A DNA stretch of 64,000 nucleotides, taken from Liolophura sinensis (lineage: Eukaryota; Mollusca; Polyplacophora; Chitonida; Chitonidae). The position numbers and the translations under genes are program-made. Location: assembly GCF_032854445.1 (NCBI RefSeq), contig NC_088295.1, positions 55,471,249-55,535,248 on the forward strand, given 5' to 3'. Under the pieces are notes generated by a model, which saw only the letters and a list, made by a program, of their open reading frames with translations, was not told the origin of the DNA and searched no databases. Below, one piece after another: positions 1-14,000 of the stretch (within the stretch, counting starts at the first letter, position 1; every line of letters begins with the position of its first letter).

Positions 1-72
1 CCATAACCATGCACGACAACAAAACACACTAAAAACCTGACAGAATGTATTCACACCACAACTGCTCCCTAC

Positions 73-3000
73 CTGATGGCACTGAGTCCAGGTCAATGCC
101 TTTGGGGAGGGCTGTCCCCGGGGCGGGGACAGCTACTGTGGCTGGGGTCGAGAAGTACTTAGAGTTTACCTCTACTGTAAATGAGGTGTTTGGTGCTTTT
201 TTGACCTGATAAAAACAGTGATCAGAAATAAAAGCCTATAGTGAAGGAAGAAAATACAAGTACACAATGTTATAAATAGAAACAAAAAAGAGATTTGTTT
301 CTTTTTTTAATTGATACCGCTACAATATTGGGGGGTTTTGCAGCGTTTTTAAAATTTAAAAAATATGCACATGTAAAATAGAAGTGGGGACAGTCTTAAT
401 AGTGAAGATAACACTTAGCAGAAATAATAAAGTCAACAAATTAAATTTCACAAAACAATATCCACCAAGTTTAAAAGTGACAAGAAATTAAAACCATTTT
501 AATGACAGTGAAGAAATAGTGAACATCTAACAGTGACAACGAATGACAGGAAGTAAGGTAATTATTATTAATTTATTTATCGAGACCATGGTGTAATTAG
601 AAACAAAATTTGTGGGGGCACTGGTCATACACCAGCAAATGTCATCTCCAATAGAACTGTGCTAATGCTAATGTGGCAGAAATGCATTATCTTTTATCAT
701 TTCCTGAGCAAATGTTTTAATCCTAGAAATCCACACTGTCTTAAATACCTGTTGTAGTACAGCAGCTGGGTTAGAGGTCAGAGCAGATATAGTCCGTGCT
801 GTAACTGCTGAGCTGAACAAGGTACCAGTCACTCTCCGCCTCTCTATCTCTACATCAGACATCAGCTGTAAAGAGCAAATAGTGTTACTTTATAGAAGAC
901 ACTTCTGTATTAACTACATAAAGTTAACTACATTAACTACATGAAGTTCCACAACTTTTCATATGAGAGCTACATGTAATATGGTGCCAACTACATGTAA
1001 CATGGTGCCAACTACATGTAATATGGTGCAAACTACATGCAACATGGTGTCAGTAACATGTAATGTTGTCAGCGACGTGATATGGTGTTGGCAACATGTA
1101 TTCATTACATATAACATGGTGTGAGTGACATGTAGTGTTATGTATATTTCATGTAATATGGTGTCAGCAACATTAAATATGGTGTCTGAAACATGTACAT
1201 GTAAAGTTGTGATTGAGACATGTAGTGTGGTGTCAGCAACATGCATTATGGCTTCAGCAACATGTAATATGCTTTCAAGCTACATGTAATATTCGAATCT
1301 ATCAAATAACAAGTCCCATCACTTGACTTACTCCACCTACCAAGTAGCATTTGTGTTCCACACAGAAAATGGGATTCGCACCTCTTCATGTAATTCCCCC
1401 TGGTAGTTGCAGAGGTAAACAGGACAAGTGATATGGTGTCCAGAGACATGTAAACAGTGTCCTCGTGTAACTACATATAAACATTGACACTGACCTGCTG
1501 TGAAGCCATCAGTAGGGCTTTCTCCCTGGTCAAGTTGATCACAGGGATAATCAGTGATTCGGTCAGTGTTTGGCCGACCTCACACTTCCAGTACACCACA
1601 CGCTCATCTCCCCCGAACATGCCCTTACCATGACCTGAGGAATACACCATCACCAATCAGGCATACATATGTATATATACATGCATCTTCTCACAGCTCT
1701 GTGTGTAAAGATGGGCTCATTTATTAACATCACATTCAAATTATTATCACTGAGTGGTTTTCCTTTTGTTCAGTCATCAGCTGACAATTACACATCACTA
1801 AGGGGCCATTTCACGAAGCCAGTTTTTTACTTAAATGAAGCTTTAAAACTTCAACACAATGCCTAATTTTGGTACTGAAAGTTGAAATTTTGAAACATTC
1901 ATCAAAAGATAACATTTGTGAGGTGGTAGCATTTGTGAGGTGGTGACATTTGTCAGCTCGAAAACTGTATTTCAAATTTTGATTTCAGTTAAAACTGGCT
2001 TTGTGGAATCCGCCTTAACTCAAAAATAGGTAATGAAATAGTGAAATGTAATGGAGTTAGCATTCCTATATCATCGCAGACAACTGCTTCACCAGTCTGT
2101 TTTGAAATGTTCTATTCCTGCTGGGTTTCTCACTAATGTTGTACTCACCAGCTGCTGCAGCACTGCTAATCCTGACGCTGTGTTTAGTGGGTTTAAATGG
2201 CAGTACACTGGCCAGAGGAAGAAGGGCAGTTGCCTCAACACTGTAAAACAGCTCTCCTATCTTATCATTGGTCAGAATAACTGAGCACTGGCGATCTCCA
2301 GTGTGGAAGGGGAGAAAGTTGACATGAACTGATGCTGTCCCATGTGGTCTCAGGTACACACTGCCATGTGGACTGAAGAAGGCATTCATATGAAGCGCCT
2401 CTGTTAAAAAAAAAAACGCACATGTTGTAAAACTATAAACTTCTATTTATAGCAGATTTCTGTTAATCCCTGAGGATACTCTTGTATATTGCACAAAAAT
2501 TAACGCCTTATAAATCTTCATCTGAAGTGTACAAAATCATAAAATGTAGATGAAAGAATGAATGTGATTTCACATTTCTTGTAATATCCAAATGCACTTC
2601 AAGTTCAAAACATGACTACAAAAAAAAAAAAAAAAAAAAAACATACATAAACAACCTTAGTGCAACTAAATTTCATGGTGAAAATTGAAAAAATGCAGCA
2701 AAATGTTAAAGGCAGCTAGCCAGTCCAAAACAATCTTTTGTTTTTTTTCGGAATTACATTTTACATTCCTGTCAAATACATCAGAAGAACACAAGGTTCA
2801 TACCTTCCTTGTTTGATGATGTGATCAGCTTCTCAGTTGAATCTATTGGCGCAGACAACAGTAACTCTGTCTTAGACTGTCCATGATCCACCTTAGATTT
2901 GATCACTTTCTTCTTCTTCTCCTTAGGTTTAATCAGGGCCAGAGACTGGCTGAGGTCTCCATTCTGGGGATTCCCCTTGTTCTCTATCAGCAGGATTCGG

Positions 3001-5068
3001 AATTCCCCTCCTTCACTGAATGGATTGGTCACGGGTATGACCACCTTCTCCATCTCATAGCAGGAGCTTTCAACTTTGACCACATTCTGCAGGAAAAGAC
3101 ACAGAGACATCAAGCTTATGGGGATTTTCATAACAGCATGGACAATATTTTGGCCTCATGAGGAATGCAATATCTTAGCGACTAGTTTTTTCCAGTCCTG
3201 TTCAAAATCAAGACGAACAATAAAGATGATACATACTGTAACTGAAGTTGAACAGTTATAATGAAGACGGTTACAATGATGATAATGTTCAAACAATTCC
3301 CATTATCTACACAAACAAAATATTTGTTAGAAAATAATTCTCAGTAGGAAAAAACAACAAATCATTAAGGTACATGCAAAATATGTACGAAAAATGAAAT
3401 CATAAATTACGAGTTTGGGCTATCTGTAAAATCTCATGAAAACCTTCAGACAATGTAATTTCTTTCATTGTGACATAGTTAGTATGTTACAGTTACGAGA
3501 AAATACCTTAACATTCATTAAGAGGAATACAATTAACACCTGAAAGAGAAAAACACTGTTATCTACAACATAAATGTAGGGTTGAAAACATAACAAGGGT
3601 ACAATCAGGGTGATGATTATAAACTGTTAAATAATGTACCTTTATATATGTATACATTTTATATAAAACATTTTCTTCCTTCATTTTATTATTATTTTTT
3701 TCTTAGATCATGCTATTTTGCAAAGACAACTCTGTCAGCCAAGAGGTGCATTGGAAAGAATTGTGACTCATCATTACTGGGTGCATCTTTATATTTTCAA
3801 GATGTCCAAAAACAAAAAGTATTGGTTAATAAAACTTTGTAACAACAGAACTATGTTATTTCACACAATGTGCGACAGTTATTATTCAACTGGTCCAATC
3901 TAATTGGTGCCATGGAAAACTGGGGCAGGGGTGAAATATGGTGAACTTTAGTCACCATCCACACACACACACGAATACAGAGAGTATTTAATCTCTACCT
4001 TATTCTTATCTGCTAGAGCCTGGAATACATACAGCAGAATGTTCATATTAGAGGCAGTCTTCAATCTATTTTGTCTTGAGAAATAACAATGAAGTCGAGG
4101 CATTACCACGTAAATATAAAGATCATTCCTCAACTTTATTATTATTACTACTGAACCCAAGTAAAGCTACGAGTCTTCAGCAGTGTGTATTTTGTCATTG
4201 TTTTCATATGCATTTGTAGCACTGGAGAATAATCACTTGTCCTCAGGAGTAAAACACCTGCAGCTTTTGAAATAAATTCCATGAAAGGAGCCAACTTACT
4301 CAACCTTTGTTCTTTTCACAGTGTAACGTTATATATCTTTAATTATTGAATTGATTCTTTTTAATACCATACTCAAGAATTTTTCACCTGCTAACTGAAG
4401 GTTGGTGTTACTGGTGGAGGAAACCGGAGTGCCTTGGTAAACCACTGACCTTTGGCACGTTACATAAGAAATGTGTGTGTGCCGTACATTTGTGCAAAGA
4501 CAGATACATGAGCTTGTGAGACTGGGAAATCTACAAATTCTGTCGATCTTTTGTAATGTTCACAGGTGATGAGGGCACATTTCTTGTGAACATAATGTAC
4601 ACATATAACTGATAAACTGTAAAGCATGACAAAACATATCTTATAACTATTCAATTTGCTCTTTTCTCCAAAACAGGAGTAAATGTTCATCTATGTACAC
4701 TTTAATGCACTGGAAAGAAAAAAAATCTTAATTGATTCATTCAGCAAACTTGCAAACTATGAAATCTCTCTCATCCCATATTATGTCACATGAGACAAAC
4801 TCACCCTGGGTATAATGTTATCCACTTGAGTTCCAAGTTCAAAAACAAGTGTTGACCCAACAGCCGAGCCCTGACGTCGTCCAATCAGAACAAGCACAGC
4901 CTCCGCAGGCCGCAGGAAGCGGCTCTTGAACTCTATGGATAGAGGGTAGGTGGACTTGGGTGGCACTGTCACATATTCTCCCTTGGGCACCACAAAGTCC
5001 CGCGCGTCTCTGCCAGCCAACAGGATCTGATAGACTAAGGGTTTGCTGGACGGGTTACTCAGCTTCAC
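73..5068 (-). CDS. CFAP47: CFAP47 exons 40-45 (residues about 1936-2331), further ASH repeats; gene continues left
   Basis: Exons: 4805-5068, 2804-3086, 2149-2400, 1495-1634, 749-865, 73-205. Exon 40 opens with VKLSNPSSKPLVYQILLAGR and exon 42 with FFSPHGSVYLRPHGTASVHV, both ASH strand patterns. Exon 41 contains a basic KPKEKKKKVIKSK stretch. Exon 45 ends in phase 1 at a GTAGGG donor (71-72), so at least one more exon lies outside the window. No stop codon is found, so this is a partial C-terminal side. Confidence 0.85.
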
Positions 5069-8000
5069 CTGGGTAAACATTATACCAAGATTAATATCCA
5101 TTATTTTGCATTCTTCTTTTTTGGGGCTCATTTACATGTATACAGCACCACTTTCATGCAGTATTCAAATGTAAGACAACAGACATGTAAGACATTCTTA
5201 AGGCTCTAGCTAACTGGACACAATAAACTACTGTTTCTTCAACAAGTTCATAATTACTAGTGCCGCGCTCGTTTGTCAAGCCATCTTTATATTTATTTAT
5301 TTACTTGATTGGTGCTTCATGGCGAACTCAAGAATATTTCACTAATACAACGGCGGCCAGCATTGTGGTGGGAGGAAACTGGGTACAGCCCGGGGAAAAT
5401 CCATGATTATCCACAGGTTGCTGATAGACCTTCTCACGTACGTCCGGAGAAAAAGCCAGCATGAGCTGGACTTGAACTCATAGCTACCGCATTGGTGAGA
5501 GGCTCCTGGGTTATTACGCTGCGCTAGCGCACTAACCAACTGAGCCACAGAGGCCCCCAGTCATCTTTATATAATCTGGAAATTATAATACGAAATTTAA
5601 CACTGCACATCCTTGAATCTCCAGCAATCCACCTGGCTCAAACAGCTGTGGAAAAAACTGAAAGAGATTTCTTCCTTTATAGTTTACAAAAAAGTCTTAA
5701 ACTGAAAATTTCACAGCAAACAGTACTGGCATAAGGGGAGATAACTGAAAGTCACCTGTCTGACAATTTGAGCATGGAGGGACCCTGTGAAATCCACAGT
5801 GGACTTGGGAATGTACTGAGGCAGTTTCTGGTAAAGATGGTATGACAACATCAACAGGGTGATGGGATTAGGGTCTGTGATGTCTATAGCCTGTGACAGA
5901 CAAAACAAATGAAAAAAAAAATTACTTCACATATTCTGAACCGGTAAAAACAGGTTCAATTTGTCATGCCAAGAATGAATTGCTTAGAAATATTATTGCT
6001 ACAACGGATTCTTCAACATATTTTAACTGAAAATTTACCACAAGTTATTTTCGATATTTGTCTACATTTCTATCCTTAGTTTTGTGAAAAAGACAGAGAA
6101 CACATTGTACTGAGCTATGAGTATAGTAAAAGATAAGACAAAACTAATTATTGGTTAATATTTTTTTCATTTAACTGTGATTATAGTTTTAAGTCACAAT
6201 ATGGCAATAAGCATGTACATGTGGTCTCCTTGAAAGCTGCTAATACATGTACAACCATAAAACTGTGCAATTAAGGCCTGACCAACCATGGGGTGTGATT
6301 CTACATACCTGTATGTCATAGTTGATGCCTACATGCCTCATGGCATGGACCACCTTGAGAGCATTGTGAAGGCACTGCTCAGCTGAGCTAGGGTGAGTGT
6401 ACATGTCATTGAGGTGGGATTTGATCTGAAATCAGCAGCAGTTAAAACCATATCAAAACTCTTTATACTCTACATACATGTAGTCAATGTGCTCAAGAAA
6501 CGATTTACTTACATCTACATTGACAATAAACCAAGACAATCAACTCTCGAAAAATCGTGGGTAATCCTCTAAAATTTTGGATTAATTGTACAATGTCATG
6601 GGGGATGTTGGCGAATCTTTGATGAATCTGACGATATCCCCACCAATCGTGGGGCAGTCAGAGTGGTTGCGAGTGGTTATGTTAATTGGGGTAAATCGGC
6701 AGTGATTGATCACAATAAAAAAATAGCAACGAATCGCAAAAGTTGCAAGAAGTATCTCTGTGACTGGACTTATACTGGTGATAAGGTTTATGGCGTTATA
6801 GCAATGTGACAACTCTGCAAGTGCTTAACTTGAATTCTATAAAACCATGGTACCTGGATCAAAAGTCTATCTTAAATTATTCTTGATTTATTCCTAATTT
6901 TCTCCAATCAATAATGACTAAAATTTCAAATATAGGACACACTACCCTATTAAAGCCAAATTTACTTCCTCCCAGCCAACTGGTGGATTTTAGGCTAACT
7001 TAAAAACATGATAAAAAAACCTTAGATGATAGTCCAACTGAATTAGCTGTCTAAGCTTAGTATTTGAACTATTTGTGAAACAGGCCCCCAAACACGTCAA
7101 AGTTTCTGTCCTTCCACTCACCAGGAAAGGCATATGAGCCCCAAGAAGAGCTCCTAGAACCAGCCCGTCAAGTAGGTCAAAGTCAAAGTTAACCACCCAG
7201 CGAGACGGAGGCACCCCACCTGTAACAAACACAAGAAACTTGAATGTTTCAGCTTCACAACAAAGAGCTAAAGGAATCATTATTTATGCATAAGGTTGTT
7301 CAGAACACCCAGTTCAATCTCAAACTTGAAATGCTCTACTGATGTCTTTTATTTTTGTCTCACATGGGGATATATTTATTTATTTATTTATTTATTTGAT
7401 TGGTGTTTTATGCCGTACTCAAGAATATTTCAACTTATACGACGGCGGCCAGCTTTATGGTGGGTGGAAACCGGGCAGAGCCCGGGGGAAACCCACGACC
7501 ATCCACAGGTTGCTGACAGACCTTCCCACGTACGACCGGAGAGGAAGCCAGCAGTAGCTGGACTTGAACTCACAGCGACCCCATTGGTTAGAGACTCCTG
7601 GGTCATTATGCTGCGCTAGTGCGCTAACCAACTGAGCCACGGAGGCCCCTGGGGATTTATTTATAGGTTTCTCAAATTTTAGGGAGTGTGAGCAAGGTTA
7701 AGGCATAGCACAGCTCTCCTGCACATGGACAACTTTCTTTATATAAACTCTAGATTCAATTTGCTCAAGAAAATGTATAGCTATATGGATGCAGTTTTTC
7801 AAAGCATTCATGTACAATTTCACTTAATCTGTAAATATAGAAAAGTTTTGACTTAAAAGATATATTCTACTTTGATTCAACCCTAACCTCAATTCATGAA
7901 TGGAAATCACGTTCATAAAATTTGCACAAACATGTCATTGTAACTGTATTTTTATACATGATTTAGTCTACGTTAAGACTGGATGTGGTAATACCTTTGG

Positions 8001-11000
8001 GACAGTTATCCCAGACCAGCAGCCTGTAGTGTTCATAGTGATGGTTGAGCCATGCTAACAGGATTCTCTCCCCTACACTGTAGACATTACTACACAAAGG
8101 GTCAACGTTGACAGCAGGCAAGCTCAGGCTCTTGTTAGGGAGTGCCAGGGTCTTCATGGTGCGTGGGGTAATCTTAGCCAGAACCAGACACTGAAATATG
8201 GTGAAAATAGTAATTACATTTTCAATCCTAGTAAATCATTAACAACGTCATGCAACGTTTCACCAAGTAATCTTAATCACCCTGGGTTTATAGTGCAAAG
8301 TCATTAGAACTAATATGTGATTTACAGCAAATGAGACATTTACAGCTACATGATTACAGTAAATGATCACAAATTTCATGAAAATAAACAGCAGGGGCCA
8401 AGTCCACAAAACTTTTTTGACTTAAGTCAAAATTTAAAAACTCTGTACGATGCTTAGCTTTTGGTACTGGAAGTTGAAATTTAGACACATTTGTCTTAAA
8501 ATAACACTGATGAGGAGCGGCAAAATTTCAATTTTCAAAGCCCAAAAATAAGCTTTAAGATCTTACTTCAAATTCTGACTTCAGAAATGGTTTTGTGGAA
8601 CTGGCCCCAGGTAATTTACTGCATTCCATCTTTAAGTTCCAAAATCACATATCAAGACTTACAAATAATGTTACTTGTATGAATTTCTGAAAGAAACTGC
8701 GAGCAATGTGAAGAAAGCCTGGTCGGGAATTCTAAATGTTTTAACCTCTCTTACCTTGAATATTTGCAGCAGTATGTCTGACCACGCCCTTTTGGAGACA
8801 GCTTCAAAAGCCTCCTCCTCTAGGGCCTCATCTTCCATGGTTGGGGTCATTTGGTTCGTTTCCACAGCTTGCCTCTCCATTTCCAATAAGGTTTTCCACA
8901 GTTTGAAGTCATGAGGCTCCATAAGGTACTGAGGTTTGATGGCTGCTACACATGCTCCCTGACACCTGGAAATATTAAACATTGACATGTGTGTTTTATT
9001 TATGCTATACCTGGGTCTTTTGTTGACTGTCTGACAGGCCATCCAATTCCATAACTTTGTTAGCTAAAGCAGCAACACCTGGATCTGAACACACAACCTC
9101 ACTGGACGAAGGCTTGACAACAAGCCAGCAACTCCACTGTCTGAGCCACTGAGAGCTCCAAAACAGAAAGACAAAAATAACCCGCGAAAGGTTTACCATT
9201 GCAATGATGATACATAACTGTGTCCATCTCTTCTTGAGCTAATCTATGGTGAAATTACGCACATTTCACACGTGAGTTACTGTCGCTTTTTTTCGCACGA
9301 TCTGAGTTGGCGGCAAGATGATAGAAGAGAGTGACTGGCCCCCTGCCAGTGTCACTATCCTGCATGGCACTTGGCAACTCCAGCTGCTAAAGTGGGGTCA
9401 AGTTACCGACAATGAGGTGTGCAGGACTTCCGACTAGTGGGCTTACATGTACATCTCTAAATATACCGATGTTCGATGTATGAAATCAAAAAGTATTAAG
9501 ACAGGCAATGTCTATTACAAACCTTAAAAAATTCCAAACACTGTGTAAAAGCATGATCATGCCAAACAAGGAATGTACATACACAATATACATAGTCACT
9601 GCAGACGAACCATTTGGTGGTTAGGCCTACAAGGAAGTCACCTCACACCATTATCTGGTGAACTGCTGTCTGCTGAAAACTCACTATGAAACAATATTTG
9701 TGCAAATGTATTTCAGTTAAAAACGAATTTCACTAAGAAATATCTGTCCTCAGCTTCTCGTGTCCATGTAATTCCAATTTAGTACTGGTATGTCAGTCTA
9801 CACGCATGATTTGTTTTGTTACAATTGGAACTGTCCTCCCATTGCAGAAGAGTTACCTTTCCCGCATTGTGAAACTGGGAACCCTCCATTAACGCAGAAA
9901 ACGTAGCTTCCAAAAACAACCACAATTAACTTTGACCGTTGTGCACTGTGTGCGAGCCCGGCACACTGGGAGTCAGACAGGATTTGTCCATGTTGTTGAC
10001 ATACTAGAAGTTTGCACAACACTGATTGGCTATACATCAAAATAAAGTGCATGTTTTATGATAACTAGTATGCAAATATGCCCAGGTGCCGCCAGTGACA
10101 GGTAAGATTACTTTTTTGCCTTTCGTGTACAAAAATCATGCTGTCAACAAGTATGACAGACATGCAGAGATTTCGAGCCAGGTGACTGTAAGTTGTCGCA
10201 TTAAACGCAGCCTGTGTCATCATCTGCTGGTAATGGGTAAGTAAGGATCTGTGGGGTGCTAAGTTCTGTAATAGCTTTGTACACGAAGAGCTCTGAATGC
10301 ATATTAATGGATATCTGAAACTCCACATGTACAAAGGCACTGGCTGGTCACGCTTATCAACCTCCAGGGAGTTTTCTCCCATATTCCCCTTCATCATAAA
10401 ATGGCGATTATAAAACAATCAAGGTGTACATTTTGTGAAGTAAACCTTTATGTAATAAATCCATTATGAAAACTTGAGGAAAACATGAACTGTTGGGGGC
10501 AGGAGCATGACTGATCAGTGAAGTGTGAGCTTGTTTATTACATTAGCGGACTGTCCATAAAATCCCCTGACCATCGCCGATGCTCTCCTGCGGTGCCCAG
10601 TCAGTAAGAACCACAATCAACGCAATGAATTCTGGGATACACGTTTCAAGTCCCAAGGCAAAACTTTAGGTCATTTACCATATGAGATAATGTAGAGAAC
10701 TTAATTGCAAAAAATTAGTGTTTCTTACATTGTACTGACCATTCAGTGACCAAACTCATTATTTCAATTACATATTTCTTTGACTGGTATTTAACACAGT
10801 ACTGGTACTGAAAATAATATGCTTTGTACATGTATATGTTAAGGGCAGAGGAAAATAGGCTGAGTATAAAAGAATATCAAAATATTTGTCAAGCACCTGC
10901 TGATTCATCTAGAGCTTGATTTGAACTCTTGAAATAAAGTAGTTACTTGCTGATTGTAAAGAGTGTTGACCCTTTAGCCATACGGCCAAGAAGGGGTCAT

Positions 11001-14000
11001 TCCAATATTGTACGGCATTAGGCATGGAATGCAGACAGCTAATTGCATGTGGAAGCCTGAAAATAGGTGCCTCATATTTTTGAAAACACTCTTTTAAAGA
11101 AAGAGGTAAGACCCATATATGTTATATAATATCGAACCAAGGTTACTTGACCCAAGGACATTACATATAGAACAGAGACAATATGGGTCACCACTTGTTC
11201 AAAAGGGGTGTTTTCAAAATTATTAGGCACCTATTCTATGGTTTCAAATGAACAAAAATCTGAATTGGACATCTGACATGAAGCAATAATTCTTGCCGGA
11301 TGAGATACCTGAGGAAGGTCAGCAGGGTGGAGTGCTGCCAGTACACCTGTTTGACCCTCTCTATCGGGTCTGCGGGCAGAGGCGTGTTGATGGGGATCCC
11401 AGGCATGGGGCGCCCACTCAGGTGGGAAATCATGTCGTAGATCGTCTTGTGCTCATTCTTAACTGAGCTCATGTGCCAGCCACCCTTGCCCTTCCCCCCA
11501 AAATCTTCATCAGGGTGCTTACGACTGATCCCACTGAAACATGAGGTACAGGTTATCAATTATCATACCTGAAGAAAAGTGTTAGACTTGTGTCCCTATG
11601 TCCATGCCATCATTTTGAAAGACAATTCATCCTACACGGACTACATGTACATCCCAAAAACTTACCTCCTGAGGGTCTGGGGGATGGTGATAGGGTAGGG
11701 TCCTGCCGGCCAACCTTGTGAGGAGAACCAACGCTGGGCCCCCATCAGGACCTCCATGTGGAAGGCCCCTTCCTCAGAATCCTCATCAGGGAACATGGCT
11801 GACCCCAGTGATCTGGACATCATGTCCTGATGGGTCCGGCTGTACTCTTCTGAGGCCGATTGAGGCTTATTCAATGCACCGGTACGTGGCATGGGAGTGC
11901 TACCTGTGGACTCTGATAGAAACAATTCACAGATCAAAAAGATGAAACCGGTTTAAAATAACAATAATAAAGTCAAGGCATCACCACGTAAATGTAAAAG
12001 ATTTTACAAGCTTCTGATCCATATGCCAGGATAATTATCAAATCATATATCCAGTCTTAAGCAGTATATAAGGTTTAAAATACTTGATATAATGAAAAAA
12101 TATGTAGACCTAGTATTCCAGTCAGTTACCAACAATGATCATTTATTTCCATACAAAATGTTCTTTAGTGCAGCACAAAGAGATATCACAACAGAAATAT
12201 GAAAGTACACTGACACTGTCAGAAGAAAAACTATAATATCTATAACAAACTCATCTGACCCTGTTGAAAAAAATACTGGAAAAAAAAATGAGCGTCACAA
12301 GATCTATTACTTTATTACAGTGTAATTTCAAGACTTTTTTTACCTGATCATGCCCTCTGCATAAGCTTCAAACTCTTGATGTTAACGTAATGTAATTCAC
12401 AGTTTTGAGAATGATAAAACAAAGTTCAATTAGCTGTAAGAATGAGGACTGAGATGCTGATCTTGTCACAGGAGGAGGAGACCATAAAGTTAGAGCAGGT
12501 GGCACTAGTGCTGGGAAGACTGCTGTGATACTGTGCTCATGACCTTCTGACTCACCTGAGATGCTGGTCTCCTAGCTAGAGGACGAGACCATGAAGTTAG
12601 AGCAGGTGGCACTACTGCTGGGAAGATTGTTGTGATACTGTGCTCATGACTTTCTGACTCACCTGAGATGCTGGTCTCCTAGCTAGAGGACCAGACCATG
12701 AAGTTAGAGCAGGTGGCACTAGTGCTGGGAAGACTGTTGTGATACTGTGCTCATGACTTTCTGACTCACCTGAGATGCTGGTCTCGTAGCTAGAGGAGGA
12801 GACCATGAAGTTAGAGCAGGTGGCACTACTGCGAGGACGACTGTTGTGATATTGTGCCCATGACTTTCTGACTCACCTGAGATGCTGGTCTCGTAGCTAG
12901 AGGAGGAGACCATGGAGTTAGAGCAGGTGGAACTAGTGCTGTGACGACTGTTGTGATATTGTGCCCATGACTTTCTGACTCACCTGAGATGCTGGTCTCG
13001 TAGCTAGAGGAGGAGACCATGAAGTTAGAGCTGGTGGCACTGGTACTGGGACGGCTGTTGTGGGTGGGCGAGGCACATGGCACAAATATGGCCTCTCCAG
13101 CGTTCACGCTCTCTTTAGACACAGTCTTTCTACCCTTCAGAGTCACACCCTGATAACACACAGCAAACAATGAAAATGTCACACATTTCATTCATGTACT
13201 CAATGGACGTAATACTTGATAAATTCTAACCTGTCACCATTGATCTGATTTTGACTGTCTGCTTATCCTACATCATCAGCAGTTTATAGTGCCATCACAC
13301 AATGAAGTTGTTCATGTCTTTAGAAAACAAAATTTGGCCTCACTTTCATATTTTGTTCTACTGTTCTAACAAATATAATCAGTGCATATCACAAATTGAT
13401 TTTCATGGATTTGTGAAAGTAAATACTTGTCACTATGGTAATAATGTCTCCATATGCATTTAAAAGGGATCCCAGAAGTGTATCAGAAAAGTTGCTTATC
13501 AGTTAAAAACTGCTATTTTGATTTTTGTGCATGCTCTTCTGCCATCACCTGTTCGCAGACAATCTGATGGTCAGTTCTGTGAACAGCCAGGAAGGGATAG
13601 CAGGTCAGCAAACAGTTGTCAGCTGTGGCAGTCACAGACAAACTGAAACTGAAAAAAAAAAAAGAAAAGGTAACAGCACAGAGAATTATAACATGCATAT
13701 TACAGTTATCAAAGCTGATCCTTCATTCCAGAAAGTGTTGCACAGACACACATCCTATAACATAACATTTTATGAACGCTGGTATCTTGCCAAGACTTGC
13801 ACCAATGATGGCATAGCAAAGTTGGACTCATAGCCAAGGTCGAAAAAGCATCTACTGTTGGTTGTTTACAACAAATTAACATTAGCCAAAGGCTGCTTAT
13901 GCCGACAGGATAAAGAAAGAAAAATTACAATTGCCTCCTTCCACAATCTGGATTGGTTGGCCTACGTTCATGTTTATAGGGATAAAGCTTTTTTTTTTTT

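Noticed and set aside
959-1246. 95-aa minus-strand frame rich in TLHV repeats
   Set aside because: It is produced by the degenerate minisatellite; no conserved composition, no splice context.
7455-7640. Plus- and minus-strand frames over SINEs (here and at 5342, 29404, 43224, 44025, 57454)
   Set aside because: They translate the SINE body; the same peptide look-alikes recur at each copy.
10065-10418. 117-aa minus-strand frame as a CFAP47 exon
   Set aside because: Exons 34 and 35 already join in phase and the frame has no ASH or CH pattern.
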